Positions 17,718 to 28,048 of a stretch of 64,000 nucleotides of DNA are shown piece after piece. Numbering within the stretch: position 1 is the stretch's first letter; each line of letters opens with the position of its first letter. The notes under the pieces were generated by a model, which had not been told where the DNA came from, did not search any database, and saw nothing but the letters and a program-made list of their open reading frames with translations. A program made the position numbers and the translations under genes. The stretch is from assembly GCF_004363175.1 (NCBI RefSeq), contig NZ_SNYR01000001.1:992001-1056000 (forward strand). The letters are read 5' to 3'. The DNA is from Maritalea mobilis (GTDB lineage: Bacteria > Pseudomonadota > Alphaproteobacteria > Rhizobiales > Devosiaceae).

Positions 17718-18119
17718 GACCTCTTCCAACTCAATCAACGTGCCATCAAAATCCTTCGGATGTAAAAACAACACCGGTAGGCCGTGTGCCCCGATCTTAG
17801 GTTCACCATCCCCCAAAACCCGCGCGCCTTCATCTGACAGCTTCTGCGCCGCAGCGCGGATATCCTCCACCTCAAAACACATATGATGCATGCCGCCGGA
17901 TGGGTTCTTTTTCAGGAAGGCCGCAATTGGTGAATTCTCACCCAAGGGATGCAGCAATTCCACTTTGGTGTTGGGCAGTTTCACAAAAACCACCGTCACG
18001 CCATGCTCAGGCAATTCTTGCGGCTCGGACACAGCCGCGCCCAACTGATCCCGATATTTCGCCGTTGCAGCCGCCAAATCTGGCACCGCGATGGCGATGT
18101 GATTGAGATTACCGATCAT
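17709..18119 (-). CDS. mce: Methylmalonyl-CoA epimerase
   Basis: A 136-aa glyoxalase/VOC-fold protein starting [12 protein letters not shown]. Metal-binding residues are visible in LNHIAI, in [10 protein letters not shown] and in the late GTLIELEE. It interconverts (S)- and (R)-methylmalonyl-CoA between propionyl-CoA carboxylase and the mutase. It overlaps the mutase stop by ATGA and is the last gene of the operon. Confidence 0.95.
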   Translation of the reverse strand: MIGNLNHIAIAVPDLAAATAKYRDQLGAAVSEPQELPEHGVTVVFVKLPNTKVELLHPLGENSPIAAFLKKNPSGGMHHMCFEVEDIRAAAQKLSDEGARVLGDGEPKIGAHGLPVLFLHPKDFDGTLIELEEVKK

Positions 18120-20260
18120 GGCTCGTTCCTCAGTTTGCCCTCAATCCGGCTCATCACCGCATTCGCCGCATCCAGCACATTGGTGCCGGGGCCAAAAATA
18201 TCGGATACACCTGCATCGCGCAGCGCCTGATAATCCTGCTCTGGGATCACCCCACCCGCGAAAACGGAAATATGCTCTGCACCTTTTTCACGCAGCAGAT
18301 CAACCAATTCTGGGATTAGGGTTTTATGGCCAGCCGCCAATGAAGAAGCGCCGATGGCGTCTACCTTCAAATCAATGGCTTTCTCGGCCACCTCAGCAGG
18401 TGTTTCAAACAGTTCGCCAATATGCACGTCAAAGCCCATATCAGCGAACGCCGTCGCGATGACTTTGGCGCCACGATCATGTCCGTCCTGCCCCATTTTG
18501 CCGATATAGATGGCAGGTTTGCGCGATTGATCAGTCTCAAACTCAGCAATGCGCTTGGTGATGGCTTGATATTCCGGATCGCCCGCATATTGCTCACTAT
18601 AAACGCCCGAAATCACCTTAGTGGTGGGGCGATGGCGGCCGAAGACCTCTTCCATCGCATCCGAAATCTCGCCCAAAGTGGCGCGGGCACGGGCCGCGTC
18701 GATTGCGGCCGCAAGCAAATTACCCTCGCGCGTTTCCGCCACCTGACGCAGGGTCGCCAACGCTTTGTCGCAAGCATCTTGATTGCGGTTGGCACGAATA
18801 CGCTGCAAAGCGTCGACCTGCTCGGCCCGCACTTTCTTATTGTCGATGTCGAGAATGTCGAGATCATCTTCTTTATCTAAGCGGTAGCGGTTGACGCCAA
18901 CAATCACGTCTTCGCCCTTATCCACGCGAGTTTGGCGAATGGCAGCAGCGCGTTCAATCTCAAGCTTGGGCAAACCTTCCTGCACCGCTTTGGTCATGCC
19001 GCCTTTCTCTTCGATCTCAGCGATCATCTCACCCGCTTTTGCCACCATGTCAGCGGTAAGGCGCTCGACATAATAGGAGCCGCCGAGTGGGTCCACCACG
19101 TCAGTGACACGCGTTTCATGGTCCAAAATCAACTGGGTGTTGCGGGCAATGCGCGAGGAAAACTCGGTCGGCAACGCAATCGCCTCGTCAAACGAATTGG
19201 TGTGCAGGCTTTGCGTACCGCCCAAAATCGCCGCCATCGCTTCATAGGCGGTGCGCACAATATTGTTGTAAGGGTCCTGCTCGGTCAGCGACACACCAGA
19301 GGTTTGACAGTGGGTGCGCAACATCATGGAACGCGGATTCTTCGCGCCCAAATCTTTCATAATATCGGCCCAAAGGGTCCGCGCCGCGCGCAGCTTCGCC
19401 ACTTCTGAGAAGAAGTTCATGCCGATGCCGAAAAAGAACGACAGGCGCCCGGCAAAGGCGTCAATATCCAACCCCCGCGCCTGCGCCGCGCGGACATATT
19501 CCATGCCATCGGCCAGCGTATAAGCCAGCTCCTGCACGGCGGTTGCCCCCGCTTCATGCATATGATAGCCGGAGATGGAAATGGAGTTGAATTTCGGCAT
19601 AAATTCAGCCGTGTGCGCAATAATATCCGCGATGATCCGCATGCTCGGTTCAGGCGGATAGATAAAGGTGTTGCGCACCATAAATTCTTTCAAAATGTCA
19701 TTTTGAATGGTGCCGGAAAGTTTTTCCTGGCTCACGCCCTGCTCTTCCGCCGCCACCACAAACATGGCCAGCACCGGGATCACCGCGCCATTCATGGTCA
19801 TCGACACCGACATTTCATCCAGCGGAATACCGTCAAACAGCACCTTCATATCTTCTACGCTGTCAATGGCCACCCCAGCCTTGCCCACATCGCCCACCAC
19901 GCGCTCATGATCGCTGTCATACCCCCGGTGGGTGGCCAAATCGAACGCCACCGAAAGGCCTTTTTGGCCCTTTTCCAGCGCTTGCCGATAAAAGCGGTTA
20001 CTCTCTTTCGCCGTGGAAAAACCCGCATATTGCCGAATGGTCCAAGGGCGGTTGGCATACATAGTGGTCCGCACACCGCGGGTAAACGGCGCTTCGCCCG
20101 GCATCGCCTCATGCGCCTGCTCAGGCAAATCTTCGGCAAAATATGCAGGCCTGATTGGCACCCCACCATAATCTGTTTCCAGATCAGCAGGTTTCCGATC
20201 ACGCAGCTCTTTTTCGGCGAGCGCCTGCCACTTTTTGTAGGTGTCGTTGGAGAGGGTCAT
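18116..20260 (-). CDS. scpA: Methylmalonyl-CoA mutase (B12-dependent)
   Basis: A 714-aa single-chain mutase with an N-terminal substrate-binding barrel ([21 protein letters not shown] is a family signature region) and a C-terminal cobalamin domain. The B12 histidine lies in [10 protein letters not shown] near residue 595 (DxHxxG). It isomerises (R)-methylmalonyl-CoA to succinyl-CoA. Start and stop overlap pccA and mce by ATGA each, so carboxylase alpha chain, mutase and epimerase are tightly coupled. Confidence 0.97.
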   Translation of the reverse strand: MTLSNDTYKKWQALAEKELRDRKPADLETDYGGVPIRPAYFAEDLPEQAHEAMPGEAPFTRGVRTTMYANRPWTIRQYAGFSTAKESNRFYRQALEKGQKGLSVAFDLATHRGYDSDHERVVGDVGKAGVAIDSVEDMKVLFDGIPLDEMSVSMTMNGAVIPVLAMFVVAAEEQGVSQEKLSGTIQNDILKEFMVRNTFIYPPEPSMRIIADIIAHTAEFMPKFNSISISGYHMHEAGATAVQELAYTLADGMEYVRAAQARGLDIDAFAGRLSFFFGIGMNFFSEVAKLRAARTLWADIMKDLGAKNPRSMMLRTHCQTSGVSLTEQDPYNNIVRTAYEAMAAILGGTQSLHTNSFDEAIALPTEFSSRIARNTQLILDHETRVTDVVDPLGGSYYVERLTADMVAKAGEMIAEIEEKGGMTKAVQEGLPKLEIERAAAIRQTRVDKGEDVIVGVNRYRLDKEDDLDILDIDNKKVRAEQVDALQRIRANRNQDACDKALATLRQVAETREGNLLAAAIDAARARATLGEISDAMEEVFGRHRPTTKVISGVYSEQYAGDPEYQAITKRIAEFETDQSRKPAIYIGKMGQDGHDRGAKVIATAFADMGFDVHIGELFETPAEVAEKAIDLKVDAIGASSLAAGHKTLIPELVDLLREKGAEHISVFAGGVIPEQDYQALRDAGVSDIFGPGTNVLDAANAVMSRIEGKLRNEP

Positions 20261-22260
20261 TGGTCTTCAAACTCCATGATCACATCATCCACCGCCAACA
20301 CCGCGCCGACATCTGCGGCGATTTTGGACACCACGGCCTTCTTCTCCGCCCGCAGCACATTTTCCATTTTCATGGCTTCGACAATGGCCAGTGGCTGACC
20401 TTCCTGCACCTCGTCGCCCTCAGCAACTTCAAGGCGCACCACCTGCCCCGGCATCGGACACAGCAGGAATTTGGACATGTCCGGCGGCATTTTCACTGGC
20501 ATGTGCACCATCAAATCGGCCACATGCGGTTCAAACACCTGCACATTCATATCTGCGCCGCGATAACGCACCCGGAAGCCCGTGGCTTTGCGCGTGACTT
20601 GTGCAACGATGTAATCGTCACCCACCCGCGCGCGGATCAGGCTTTCGCCCGGCCCCCAATCGGTCTCGATACGCATCAGCGTTTCAAAATCATCCTCACG
20701 GTCGCGCCAGATGACGGCTTCTTCCAACACGTCAAAATCAAACCGCTCGTCACCGATCATCACCGACCGGGCCACATCCTTGATCGACAAGTCCAGCGTA
20801 TCCGCTTCAGCAAAACCGCGATGTTGGCTGTGAAAGCCGATATAGGCCGCCAAACCAGCGATATTTTTCTTGGCCGCATTGCCCAACTCAACGCCGTTGA
20901 ACCCCTCAGGAAATTCTTCAGCGATATAGCCCGTGGTAAGGCGGCCTTCTTTGAAACGGTCCTGCTCCATCACAGCGGAGAGGAACGGGATATTGTGGCC
21001 AATGCCTTCCACCTCAAACGCATCCAGCGCGTCAGACATCGCGGAAATGGCGGCAGCCCGATCTGGTGCCCAGGTGCATAATTTGGCGATCATCGGGTCG
21101 TAGAAGGTGGAGATTTCGCCCCCATCAAACACCCCAGTATCGTTGCGCACCACAAGGTCTTCAGATTCAAATTCTGACGGCGGGCGATAGGTCGTCAATC
21201 GTCCAATGGAAGGCAGGAAATTGCGATAGGGGTCTTCGGCATATAGTCGAGACTCAATTGCCCACCCATTGAGCGTGACCTCATCCTGAGCGATCGACAA
21301 TTTCTCGCCCGCCGCAACGCGGAGCATTTGCTCCACTAGGTCAATCCCTGTGATCAATTCAGTGACAGGATGTTCCACCTGCAACCGCGTATTCATCTCA
21401 AGGAAATAAAAATTCTTGTCGCCATCCACGATGAACTCCACCGTGCCCGCGCTGGCATAGCCAACCGCCTTGGCCAAGGCCACAGACTGGTCGCCCATTT
21501 TTTTGCGGGTTTCTTCGTCCAAAAATGGTGATGGCGCTTCTTCAATCACTTTCTGGTTGCGGCGCTGAATGGAACATTCGCGCTCGCCCAGATAAATGCA
21601 ATTACCATGCTTGTCGGCCAACACCTGAATTTCAATATGACGCGGATCGGTGACGAATTTTTCGATAAAAATCCGATCATCGCCAAAGCTTGACGCGGCT
21701 TCTGATTTGGACCGCTCAAAACCTTCGCGGGCTTCCGCATCATTCCACGCGATCCGCATGCCCTTGCCGCCACCGCCAGCGGAGGCCTTGATCATCACCG
21801 GATAACCAATCTCATTAGAGATTTTCACCGCTTCATCCGTGTCTTCAATCAGGCCCATATAGCCCGGCACGGTGGACACATCGGCTTCCTTGGCGATCTT
21901 TTTGGAGGTGATCTTATCCCCCATCGCCTCAATGGCTTTCGGCGGCGGCCCAATAAAGACAATGCCCGCCTTTTCAAGGCTCTCGCAAAACTTTGCGTTC
22001 TCACTCAAAAAGCCATAACCCGGATGCACCGCTTCCGCGCCAGTTTCTTTACAGGCCGCGATAATCTTATCGCCCAGCAAATAGCTTTCCGACGCCGGGG
22101 AGCCACCAATATGCACCGCCTCATCGGCCATGCTCACATGCAACGCTTCCCGATCCGCATCCGAATAAACCGCAACAGTTTTGATGCCCATTTTCTTGGC
22201 CGTTTTAATCACCCGACAGGCAATCTCGCCCCGGTTGGCAATAAGAATTTTTGAGAACAT
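20257..22260 (-). CDS. pccA: Propionyl-CoA carboxylase alpha subunit (biotin carboxylase + carrier)
   Basis: About 667 aa starting [17 protein letters not shown], the canonical biotin carboxylase start, behind GGAGAAACAAAAATA. It contains the ATP-grasp loop [11 protein letters not shown], a biotin-carboxylase core to about residue 450, a linker domain, and a C-terminal biotinyl domain with EAMKMEN about 36 residues from the end. It carboxylates biotin for transfer to propionyl-CoA by PccB. The frame stays open upstream through palindromic repeats, which I exclude from the CDS. Confidence 0.97.
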   Translation of the reverse strand: MFSKILIANRGEIACRVIKTAKKMGIKTVAVYSDADREALHVSMADEAVHIGGSPASESYLLGDKIIAACKETGAEAVHPGYGFLSENAKFCESLEKAGIVFIGPPPKAIEAMGDKITSKKIAKEADVSTVPGYMGLIEDTDEAVKISNEIGYPVMIKASAGGGGKGMRIAWNDAEAREGFERSKSEAASSFGDDRIFIEKFVTDPRHIEIQVLADKHGNCIYLGERECSIQRRNQKVIEEAPSPFLDEETRKKMGDQSVALAKAVGYASAGTVEFIVDGDKNFYFLEMNTRLQVEHPVTELITGIDLVEQMLRVAAGEKLSIAQDEVTLNGWAIESRLYAEDPYRNFLPSIGRLTTYRPPSEFESEDLVVRNDTGVFDGGEISTFYDPMIAKLCTWAPDRAAAISAMSDALDAFEVEGIGHNIPFLSAVMEQDRFKEGRLTTGYIAEEFPEGFNGVELGNAAKKNIAGLAAYIGFHSQHRGFAEADTLDLSIKDVARSVMIGDERFDFDVLEEAVIWRDREDDFETLMRIETDWGPGESLIRARVGDDYIVAQVTRKATGFRVRYRGADMNVQVFEPHVADLMVHMPVKMPPDMSKFLLCPMPGQVVRLEVAEGDEVQEGQPLAIVEAMKMENVLRAEKKAVVSKIAADVGAVLAVDDVIMEFEDQ

Positions 22261-22306
22261 TATTTTTGTTTCTCCATTTTCGCGCCGTGCGCAATCTTTC
22301 ACTTGG

Positions 22307-22393
22307 CCGTCCCGGACTTGATCCGGGACCAACCCGCAAACCGATCCCGGCTCAAGTCCGGGAATGCCCCTAGGGCTCTCCCTTGGTAAGGGA
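22307..22393. repeat. Inverted pair of short palindromic repeats plus a third hairpin
   Basis: GTCCCGGA-CTTGA-TCCGGGAC (22309-22329) is a perfect stem. A second, oppositely oriented unit lies at 22343-22366 (ATCCCGG-CTCAAGT-CCGGGAAT). A third stem CTCCCTT-GGT-AAGGGAG is at 22377-22393. They fill the ridA-like / pccA gap inside the operon and belong to the hairpin family also found at 26303-26500. They may act in mRNA processing. Confidence 0.75.
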
Positions 22394-22404
22394 GTGGCCG
22401 AAAG

Positions 22405-22803
22405 CTACTCCGGCCGCTTACAGATAAAATCAATTTCCACCAGCGCATGCAGCGCCAGGCCGGTGACGCCAATCGTCGTGCGCGCCGGGCGGCGATCCTT
22501 GGGGAAAAAGCTCTGATAGGTTTCGTTAAACTGGGCATAGTCCCGATAAAAATCGGTGAGATAGCACCGCGCCATCATCACATGCTCCAGCCCCATATCG
22601 ATGCCCCCCAACACAATCTTGAGGTTCTCCATCACCCGCACAGTCTGCGCTTCAATCCCCTCCGGCAAAGGCGCATCCGGCGCATCAGGAAAGGTCGGCA
22701 TCTGCCCCGTAACAAACACCCACCCATTCGCTTCGGTCGCGTGGGAGAATGGCGCCACTGGTCGTGGGCCATCAGAAATCATATGGAATAGTGGATCAGT
22801 CAA
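22405..22803 (-). CDS. RidA-family protein
   Basis: About 132 aa. The RidA/YjgF pattern is clear: HATEANGWVFVTGQMP, then MENLKIVLGG, ending RTTIGVTGLALHALVEIDFIC. The arginine in RPARTT corresponds to the substrate carboxylate-binding Arg. I favour TTG 22803 because TAGGAG precedes it and it overlaps the upstream stop; ATG 22779 is the alternative. RidA proteins hydrolyse reactive enamines/imines; the substrate of this branch is unknown. It sits between pccB and pccA with two foreign-looking genes. Confidence 0.85.
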   Translation of the reverse strand: MTDPLFHMISDGPRPVAPFSHATEANGWVFVTGQMPTFPDAPDAPLPEGIEAQTVRVMENLKIVLGGIDMGLEHVMMARCYLTDFYRDYAQFNETYQSFFPKDRRPARTTIGVTGLALHALVEIDFICKRPE

Positions 22804-23285
22804 AATATTACTCCTAATGAAGGTCGTGTAATCATAAGCCAAAAGATAATCAGCACCGAAAAGAACGCTGGAAAGCCGAACAAAAACCAAGTGCGAAAAA
22901 GCACATGGTATCGCTTCGAGAGCAGCAGACCGTTCGCATGCGCCGCCCTGGCCAAATCGCGCATTTCTTTTTGCATCCAGATAACCGGCAACCAAAACAG
23001 CCCTGTGATCACATAGAGTGCCAACGCCGCGACGACCCACCCCTCCCCTATTGACCAACCAATTTCAGCGGCCAATAAATATCCCGTTATTGGCTGCAAC
23101 ACGACAGCTGACGCCGTAAATACCCAATCTGCAATCACCACCACAGATGCGGTATGTGCAATTATCTCGGCATTACCAGTTCTGTGCGCCATCAGCATAA
23201 AAAACGCGATACCCGCCCCCGTGCCAAACAAAACCGTAGCGCCAAGAATGTGCAACCACCGAAGTACATCCAGATACTCAATCAT
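22800..23285 (-). CDS. DUF2269-type integral membrane protein
   Basis: A 161-aa protein starting MIEYLDVLRWLHILGATVLF, with four predicted membrane helices. The LRWLHILGA start and GWVVAALALYV segment fit DUF2269. Function unknown; proteins of this kind often occur near redox or electron-transfer genes. The start overlaps the SDR stop (ATGA) and its own stop overlaps the RidA start. Confidence 0.8.
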   Translation of the reverse strand: MIEYLDVLRWLHILGATVLFGTGAGIAFFMLMAHRTGNAEIIAHTASVVVIADWVFTASAVVLQPITGYLLAAEIGWSIGEGWVVAALALYVITGLFWLPVIWMQKEMRDLARAAHANGLLLSKRYHVLFRTWFLFGFPAFFSVLIIFWLMITRPSLGVIF

Positions 23286-24577
23286 CGTGCCGGCCTCGCT
23301 GCTAGAAGGAACATCGCTGTAAGCATGACCGGGATGATTTTCACCAACGGCCCAAGTGGGTCCATCCACAACTCTGGCGTAAAAAACGTTCCAGCCGCCA
23401 GATAGCCTGACGACAGAACTAAAGATGCAAGTAAGGCGAAAACGTGGGTTTTGCGAAACCAGATAGCGAGACCGATAAGCAAATCTAACAAACTGCCGCA
23501 GATAACAAACACATAAGACACGTCTTCATTAAATCTGTGCGAAATTTTCGCGACAGCCGCATCAAGATTCCAAACTCCAATTGCGCCGGAAAACACCCAA
23601 AACGCGCCAAACAAGAAAATAGCAGGCACAGCAACCAATTGAATTCGACCAAATAACAAATCTTGTGCGCCCAACCCCATTTCAGCTACATTTTGCGGCG
23701 CATCTTTCAAACGTTTTCCTGTAATCCCCGTAAAAACACTGGCATCGCCGGTTACGCCATTTTCCAAAACTTTGAACGCCGTGCTCCGTATCCCGGTTTG
23801 CCAGCCTAGATTCGAAATTAAATCGCCAACGACGCCGATGGAATTCTTTATAAATCGGGGCAATGTAAATGAAATCTTAGGCGGGCGATTACCGATTTTC
23901 TGACGCAAATTGAGCGTCAGATCGCTAAGAGAAATTGAATTTTCTTCCACAAGATCAAAGCATTTCCGGGTCAAACTATCATCCACCAATGACTGCGCAA
24001 CCACCTCTGCAACATCGTCAACATGAACAGTTTGAACTTTTGATTCAGGAAAAATGCGAACATCAAAAACAGGCATCGCAGCCGCTATGCGCAGAATAGT
24101 CGAGCCACCAAAAGTATCTGTCGACAATACAAGTCCAGGGCGGATAATTGTCCAATCTAGATCGGAATTTGCGACATATGCATCTGCTTTGGCTTTAGTG
24201 CGCAAGAAACGGGTCGTCGCGTTCGGAGTGGCACCCAAAGCGGAAATCTGCACGAACTTCGCCACGTTTGTTGAAATCATTGCATCGACTAATGACATTA
24301 TTGCTTTCACTTGCAGTGCTTCAAGTGAAACATTGGCTTGATCCTGCAATGCGCCCGAACAATTGACGACAGCATCTATACCATCCAAGAACGGAAGCCA
24401 GCTTGCTTCATCTACCATGTCTTGGAGATTTGCCGCTTGCCAAATTGCAGATGGAAACTTGTTCTTTCCGACCGTCGGGTTTCGTCCGACCCCTATCACG
24501 GAATGGCCGCCTGCCAGCAGGTCACGCGTTACAGCGCTCCCAATCAAACCATATCCACCAAGAACAAGAACGTTCAC
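23282..24577 (-). CDS. NAD(P)-binding SDR fused to a DoxX-like membrane domain
   Basis: A 431-aa protein. Residues 1 to about 290 form an atypical short-chain dehydrogenase / NmrA-like Rossmann domain (GGYGLIGSAVTRDLL at 7-21). About 310-431 is a four-helix membrane domain resembling DoxX. The catalytic YxxxK motif is not obvious, so a binding or quinone-linked role is possible. Base composition is more AT-rich than pccB and pccA, suggesting insertion of this segment into the pcc operon. Confidence 0.8.
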   Translation of the reverse strand: MNVLVLGGYGLIGSAVTRDLLAGGHSVIGVGRNPTVGKNKFPSAIWQAANLQDMVDEASWLPFLDGIDAVVNCSGALQDQANVSLEALQVKAIMSLVDAMISTNVAKFVQISALGATPNATTRFLRTKAKADAYVANSDLDWTIIRPGLVLSTDTFGGSTILRIAAAMPVFDVRIFPESKVQTVHVDDVAEVVAQSLVDDSLTRKCFDLVEENSISLSDLTLNLRQKIGNRPPKISFTLPRFIKNSIGVVGDLISNLGWQTGIRSTAFKVLENGVTGDASVFTGITGKRLKDAPQNVAEMGLGAQDLLFGRIQLVAVPAIFLFGAFWVFSGAIGVWNLDAAVAKISHRFNEDVSYVFVICGSLLDLLIGLAIWFRKTHVFALLASLVLSSGYLAAGTFFTPELWMDPLGPLVKIIPVMLTAMFLLAARPAR

Positions 24578-24588
24578 CTAACCTACCC

Positions 24589-26121
24589 CTACAACGGAAT
24601 ATTGTCGTGCTTCTTTATCGGCATCGACTGTTGCTTGTTCTTCAACGTCTCAAACGCCCGCGCCACGCGGCGTCTTGTGTTGTGGGGCATGATCACATCG
24701 TCGATAAAGCCCCGCTCGGCTGCCACGAACGGGTTGGCGAAGCGGTCTTCGTAATCTTTGGTGCGCTTGGCGATTTTTTCTTGGTCGCCCAACTCTGAAC
24801 GATAAAGAATTTCCGTCGCGCCCTTCGCGCCCATCACCGCGATTTCCGCGCTTGGCCAAGCATAGTTCACGTCGGCACGAATATGCTTTGAAGCCATCAC
24901 GTCATAAGCACCGCCATAGGCTTTGCGGGTGATGACGGTGACTTTGGGCACGGTCGCCTCCGCATAAGCGAACAGCAATTTCGCGCCATGCTTGATGATG
25001 CCGCCATATTCCTGCGCGGTGCCGGGCAAAAAGCCGGGCACATCAACAAGAGTGAGGATCGGAATATTGAAGCTATCGCAAAAACGCACGAAACGTGCTG
25101 CTTTTTTGGAGGAGTTGATGTCGAGACACCCGGCCAACACCAATGGCTGGTTGGCCACCACGCCGACGGACTGGCCGTTCAGCCGCATAAAGCCCGTAAC
25201 AATGTTGCCCGCATGATCTTTTTGCAGCTCCAAAAACTCGCCTTCATCAGCGATTTTGTGGATCACTTCTTTCATATCATAAGGCTTGTTGGGACTATCT
25301 GGAATAATGGTATCAAGGCTCATCTCTGGCCGATCCACCACATCATTCACATCCACCTTCGGCGCCTTTTCCTGCGCATTCAGGGGGAGATAATCAAATA
25401 GGCGACGGACCTCCAACAATGTTTCCACATCATTGTCGAAGGCCGCGTCGGCCACGGAGGAAATCTTGGTATGCGTGCTCGCACCGCCCAGCTCTTCCTG
25501 GGTCACCGTTTCGTTGGTCACGGTTTTAACCACATCCGGCCCTGTCACAAACATATAGCTTGTGTCCTTCACCATATAGATGAAGTCGGTCATCGCCGGA
25601 GAATAAACCGCGCCGCCCGCGCAGGGCCCCATAATCACCGAGATTTGCGGCACCGCGCCCGAGGCCATCACATTGCGCAAGAACACATCAGCATAACCAC
25701 CAAGGGAGGCCACACCTTCCTGAATCCGCGCGCCGCCACTATCGTTCAGCCCGATCACTGGTGCACCATTTTGCACCGCCAGTTCCATGATTTTGCAGAT
25801 TTTCTGGGCATGGGTTTCCGACAAGGAACCGCCAAAAACGGTAAAATCTTGTGAAAACACATAGGTGAGCCGCCCATTAATGGTGCCCCACCCCGTCACC
25901 ACCCCATCGCCGGGAATGATGTTTTCTTCCATGCCAAAATCGGTGCAACGATGGGTGACAAACATGTCATATTCTTCAAAGCTGCCCGGATCGAGCAACA
26001 CAGAAAGCCGCTCCCGCGCGGTGAGCTTGCCCTTGCCATGTTGTGTATCAATCCGGCGCTGCCCGCCCCCAAGCCGTGCCCCAGCCCGCTTTTGTTCAAG
26101 CTGCTCGATAATGTCCTGCAT
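24589..26121 (-). CDS. pccB: Propionyl-CoA carboxylase beta subunit (carboxyltransferase)
   Basis: A 510-aa crotonase-superfamily carboxyltransferase. It starts [20 protein letters not shown] and has the acyl-CoA and biotin-binding glycine pairs in [12 protein letters not shown] and in [13 protein letters not shown]. Length matches PccB. It transfers carboxylate from biotin on PccA to propionyl-CoA. First gene of the operon and divergent from the ScfR regulator at 26633, as for pccB/pccR in Rhodobacter sphaeroides. PccA is unusually distant, with three other genes between. Confidence 0.97.
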   Translation of the reverse strand: MQDIIEQLEQKRAGARLGGGQRRIDTQHGKGKLTARERLSVLLDPGSFEEYDMFVTHRCTDFGMEENIIPGDGVVTGWGTINGRLTYVFSQDFTVFGGSLSETHAQKICKIMELAVQNGAPVIGLNDSGGARIQEGVASLGGYADVFLRNVMASGAVPQISVIMGPCAGGAVYSPAMTDFIYMVKDTSYMFVTGPDVVKTVTNETVTQEELGGASTHTKISSVADAAFDNDVETLLEVRRLFDYLPLNAQEKAPKVDVNDVVDRPEMSLDTIIPDSPNKPYDMKEVIHKIADEGEFLELQKDHAGNIVTGFMRLNGQSVGVVANQPLVLAGCLDINSSKKAARFVRFCDSFNIPILTLVDVPGFLPGTAQEYGGIIKHGAKLLFAYAEATVPKVTVITRKAYGGAYDVMASKHIRADVNYAWPSAEIAVMGAKGATEILYRSELGDQEKIAKRTKDYEDRFANPFVAAERGFIDDVIMPHNTRRRVARAFETLKNKQQSMPIKKHDNIPL

Positions 26122-26302
26122 GTATCAGCCCCTACGAAAAAATTAAAATCGCGATCTTTTGCACAGCCTGCCAAAAGCAAACGCGACTTTAAAGGGCTGA
26201 AAGTGTAAACAAGAACACCTTTTTAACATTGAAAATTGTAAATTTGTGAATTTTGTGTAATTCTGATGGGAAGGTAGTTACGGCAGTGCCATTCGCCTCC
26301 GC
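26122..26302. promoter_or_regulatory. pccB promoter region with TTGTAAA-like boxes
   Basis: First part of a 511-nt gene-free stretch. At 26235-26260 an AT-rich segment carries ATTGTAAA, TTTGTGAA and TTTTGTGTAA in direct succession. These are degenerate versions of the TTTGCAAA half-site reported for PccR (TTTGCAAA-N4-TTTGCAAA) but lack the clean spacing. Divergent transcription of pccB and the ScfR gene makes regulator binding here likely. Confidence 0.45.
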
Positions 26303-26500
26303 CGTCATTCCCGCGTAAGCGGGAATCTAGGGGTGAATGTCGACGATGTAATCGCTAGCGTTTTGCGCATCGGCTTGCTCCTGCCTGGATTACCGGATCA
26401 AGCCCGGTAATGACGAAGAGGATGTGGCATCGCGAAACAAGCCAATGTGATTTCGTGAGGACATGTGAATTGGATTGCAAGATCAAGTCTTGCAATGACG
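26303..26500. repeat. Cluster of three palindromic repeat units
   Basis: Unit 1 (26303-26330) is TTCCCGC-GTAA-GCGGGAA in reverse orientation. Unit 2 (26385-26415) is TGGATTACCGG-ATCAAGC-CCGGTAATGACG. Unit 3 (26471-26500) is TGGATTGCAAGA-TCAAG-TCTTGCAATGACG. All share TGGATT...TCAAG...AATGACG ends, but the stem bases differ with compensating changes. From 26501 to 26632 there is a further GC-rich non-coding segment before the regulator gene, with one small stem at 26509-26525. Confidence 0.75.
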
Positions 26501-26632
26501 GGAGAGTGGTAGGTTGGCGGCCTACAAAAAAGCCACTGTATGGCACCAATCGGCGGGGGTGCCGGGGTAGTGAGCGCAGCGAACGACGGCGGCGCGTAAA
26601 AAAATGCCCGGTGGCGGCAAGAAAGGAACACG

Positions 26633-28048
26633 ATGGCACAACGTAAAATCTTCGCAGGCGTCAAACTCCGCGCCCTTCGGGAACAGCAAAAGCTGACCCA
26701 GGCCGAGTTCGCCACGCGGCTGGACATATCCACCTCCTACATCAACCAGCTCGAAAACAATCAACGCCCTGTCACGGCGGCGATTATGTTGTCGCTGGCG
26801 GAGAATTTTAATGTCGATGTAACCAGCCTGCTGGCCGATAAATCGGACCGGCTGATCATCGACCTGAAAGAGATTTTTGCCGACCCGCTTTTCGCCGATA
26901 ACCCGCCCGGCTTGCAGGAGCTGAAATCCCTCGCCACCAACACCCCGCAAACCGCCCACGCTTTTATGCGGCTTTATGAGGCCTATCGGAAATCCAATGA
27001 ACGGATGGCCGGGGTGGACGATGTGTTGATGCGCGAACAAGCGGGCAATTTGCAAACTTCTTATGAAGAGGTGCGCGACTTTTTTCATTATGCCGATAAT
27101 TATATCGACCCGTTGGACCGCGCGGCCGAGGATTTGGCTGGGGAGCAAGCCCTTGATGGCCACGACAAAATGGAGCGGCTCGTCAAATATTGCGAGCGGG
27201 TGCACGATTTGACGGTTGAATTTGTGATGCCCAATAAGCGCGACATGATCCGGCAATTTGACCGAACGCGGCGCGTGATCCGGCTCAACACCACCTTGGA
27301 TAAATCGACACAGTTTTTCCAACTCGCCAACCAATTGGCCCTGCTTGAGCAAACCTCCCTGATCAACCAGATATTGTCCGATGCCAATTTCAAGCGCGAC
27401 GAAGCCCGCGCCATCTGCCGCATCGGGCTGGCCAATTATTATGCGGGCGCACTGCTGATGCCCTATAACCAGTTTCTGAAAGAGGCGCAGGCCGTGCGCT
27501 ACGACATTGAAATCATGGCCCAGCGCTTTGGTGCCAGCCTAGAGCAGGTCGCCCATCGCCTCTCCACCCTACAACGCCCGCAACTGCGGGGCATCCCCTT
27601 TTTCTTTGCGCGGGTGGACCAAGCGGGCACCATCACCAAGCGCCACTCAGCCACCGCCCTGCAATTCGCCCGGTTCGGCGGGGCCTGCCCCCTATGGAAT
27701 GTGCACCGTGCGTTTGAATCCCCGCAGCGGATCATCCGCCAGCGCGCCGAAACGCCGGATGGCAAACGCTATTTATGCCTTGCCTGGGCCAGCGAAAAAC
27801 GCGCAGGCGGCTTTCGCCAACCCACGCGCCGCTATGCCTATGCGCTGGGCTGCGAAATCGAGCATGCCAGCGAGCTGATCTATTCCGACGATTTGGATAT
27901 TGGCGCAGATGCCGCGTTCGACCCCATCGGCGTTTCCTGCCGCACCTGCGAACGGCGCAACTGCACCCAACGGTCCGTACCGCCCATCGCCGCCGAAATT
28001 TCCATCACCCCAGACGAGCGCAGCGTGGTGCCCTACGAAATTAACTAG
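26633..28048 (+). CDS. pccR: ScfR-family short-chain acyl-CoA regulator, PccR-like
   Basis: A 471-aa protein: an N-terminal XRE helix-turn-helix (QAEFATRLDISTSYINQLEN, about 24-43), a central IrrE-like domain, and a C-terminal ScfR domain ending in a cysteine cluster CRTCERRNC. This is the RamB/PccR architecture; these regulators respond to short-chain acyl-CoAs. Divergent from pccB, so it probably controls the propionyl-CoA pathway. A paralogue with the same layout is at 35295-36920. The gene symbol is by context. Confidence 0.88.
   Translation: MAQRKIFAGVKLRALREQQKLTQAEFATRLDISTSYINQLENNQRPVTAAIMLSLAENFNVDVTSLLADKSDRLIIDLKEIFADPLFADNPPGLQELKSLATNTPQTAHAFMRLYEAYRKSNERMAGVDDVLMREQAGNLQTSYEEVRDFFHYADNYIDPLDRAAEDLAGEQALDGHDKMERLVKYCERVHDLTVEFVMPNKRDMIRQFDRTRRVIRLNTTLDKSTQFFQLANQLALLEQTSLINQILSDANFKRDEARAICRIGLANYYAGALLMPYNQFLKEAQAVRYDIEIMAQRFGASLEQVAHRLSTLQRPQLRGIPFFFARVDQAGTITKRHSATALQFARFGGACPLWNVHRAFESPQRIIRQRAETPDGKRYLCLAWASEKRAGGFRQPTRRYAYALGCEIEHASELIYSDDLDIGADAAFDPIGVSCRTCERRNCTQRSVPPIAAEISITPDERSVVPYEIN

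Noticed and set aside
18116-20398. Long plus-strand open frames opposite the mutase and pccA genes, such as 19556-20398
   Set aside because: They are antisense shadows of high-GC, strongly supported coding sequence, with no domains or ribosome sites.
22261-22332. Longer pccA start including the repeat region
   Set aside because: The upstream codons run through palindromic repeat sequence, and the family start [12 protein letters not shown] has its own ribosome site.
26565-26600. GC-rich GAGCGCAGCGAACGACGG segment before the PccR-like gene as a coding or RNA feature
   Set aside because: It resembles a widespread low-complexity intergenic pattern of alphaproteobacteria; no frame or stable structure supports more.
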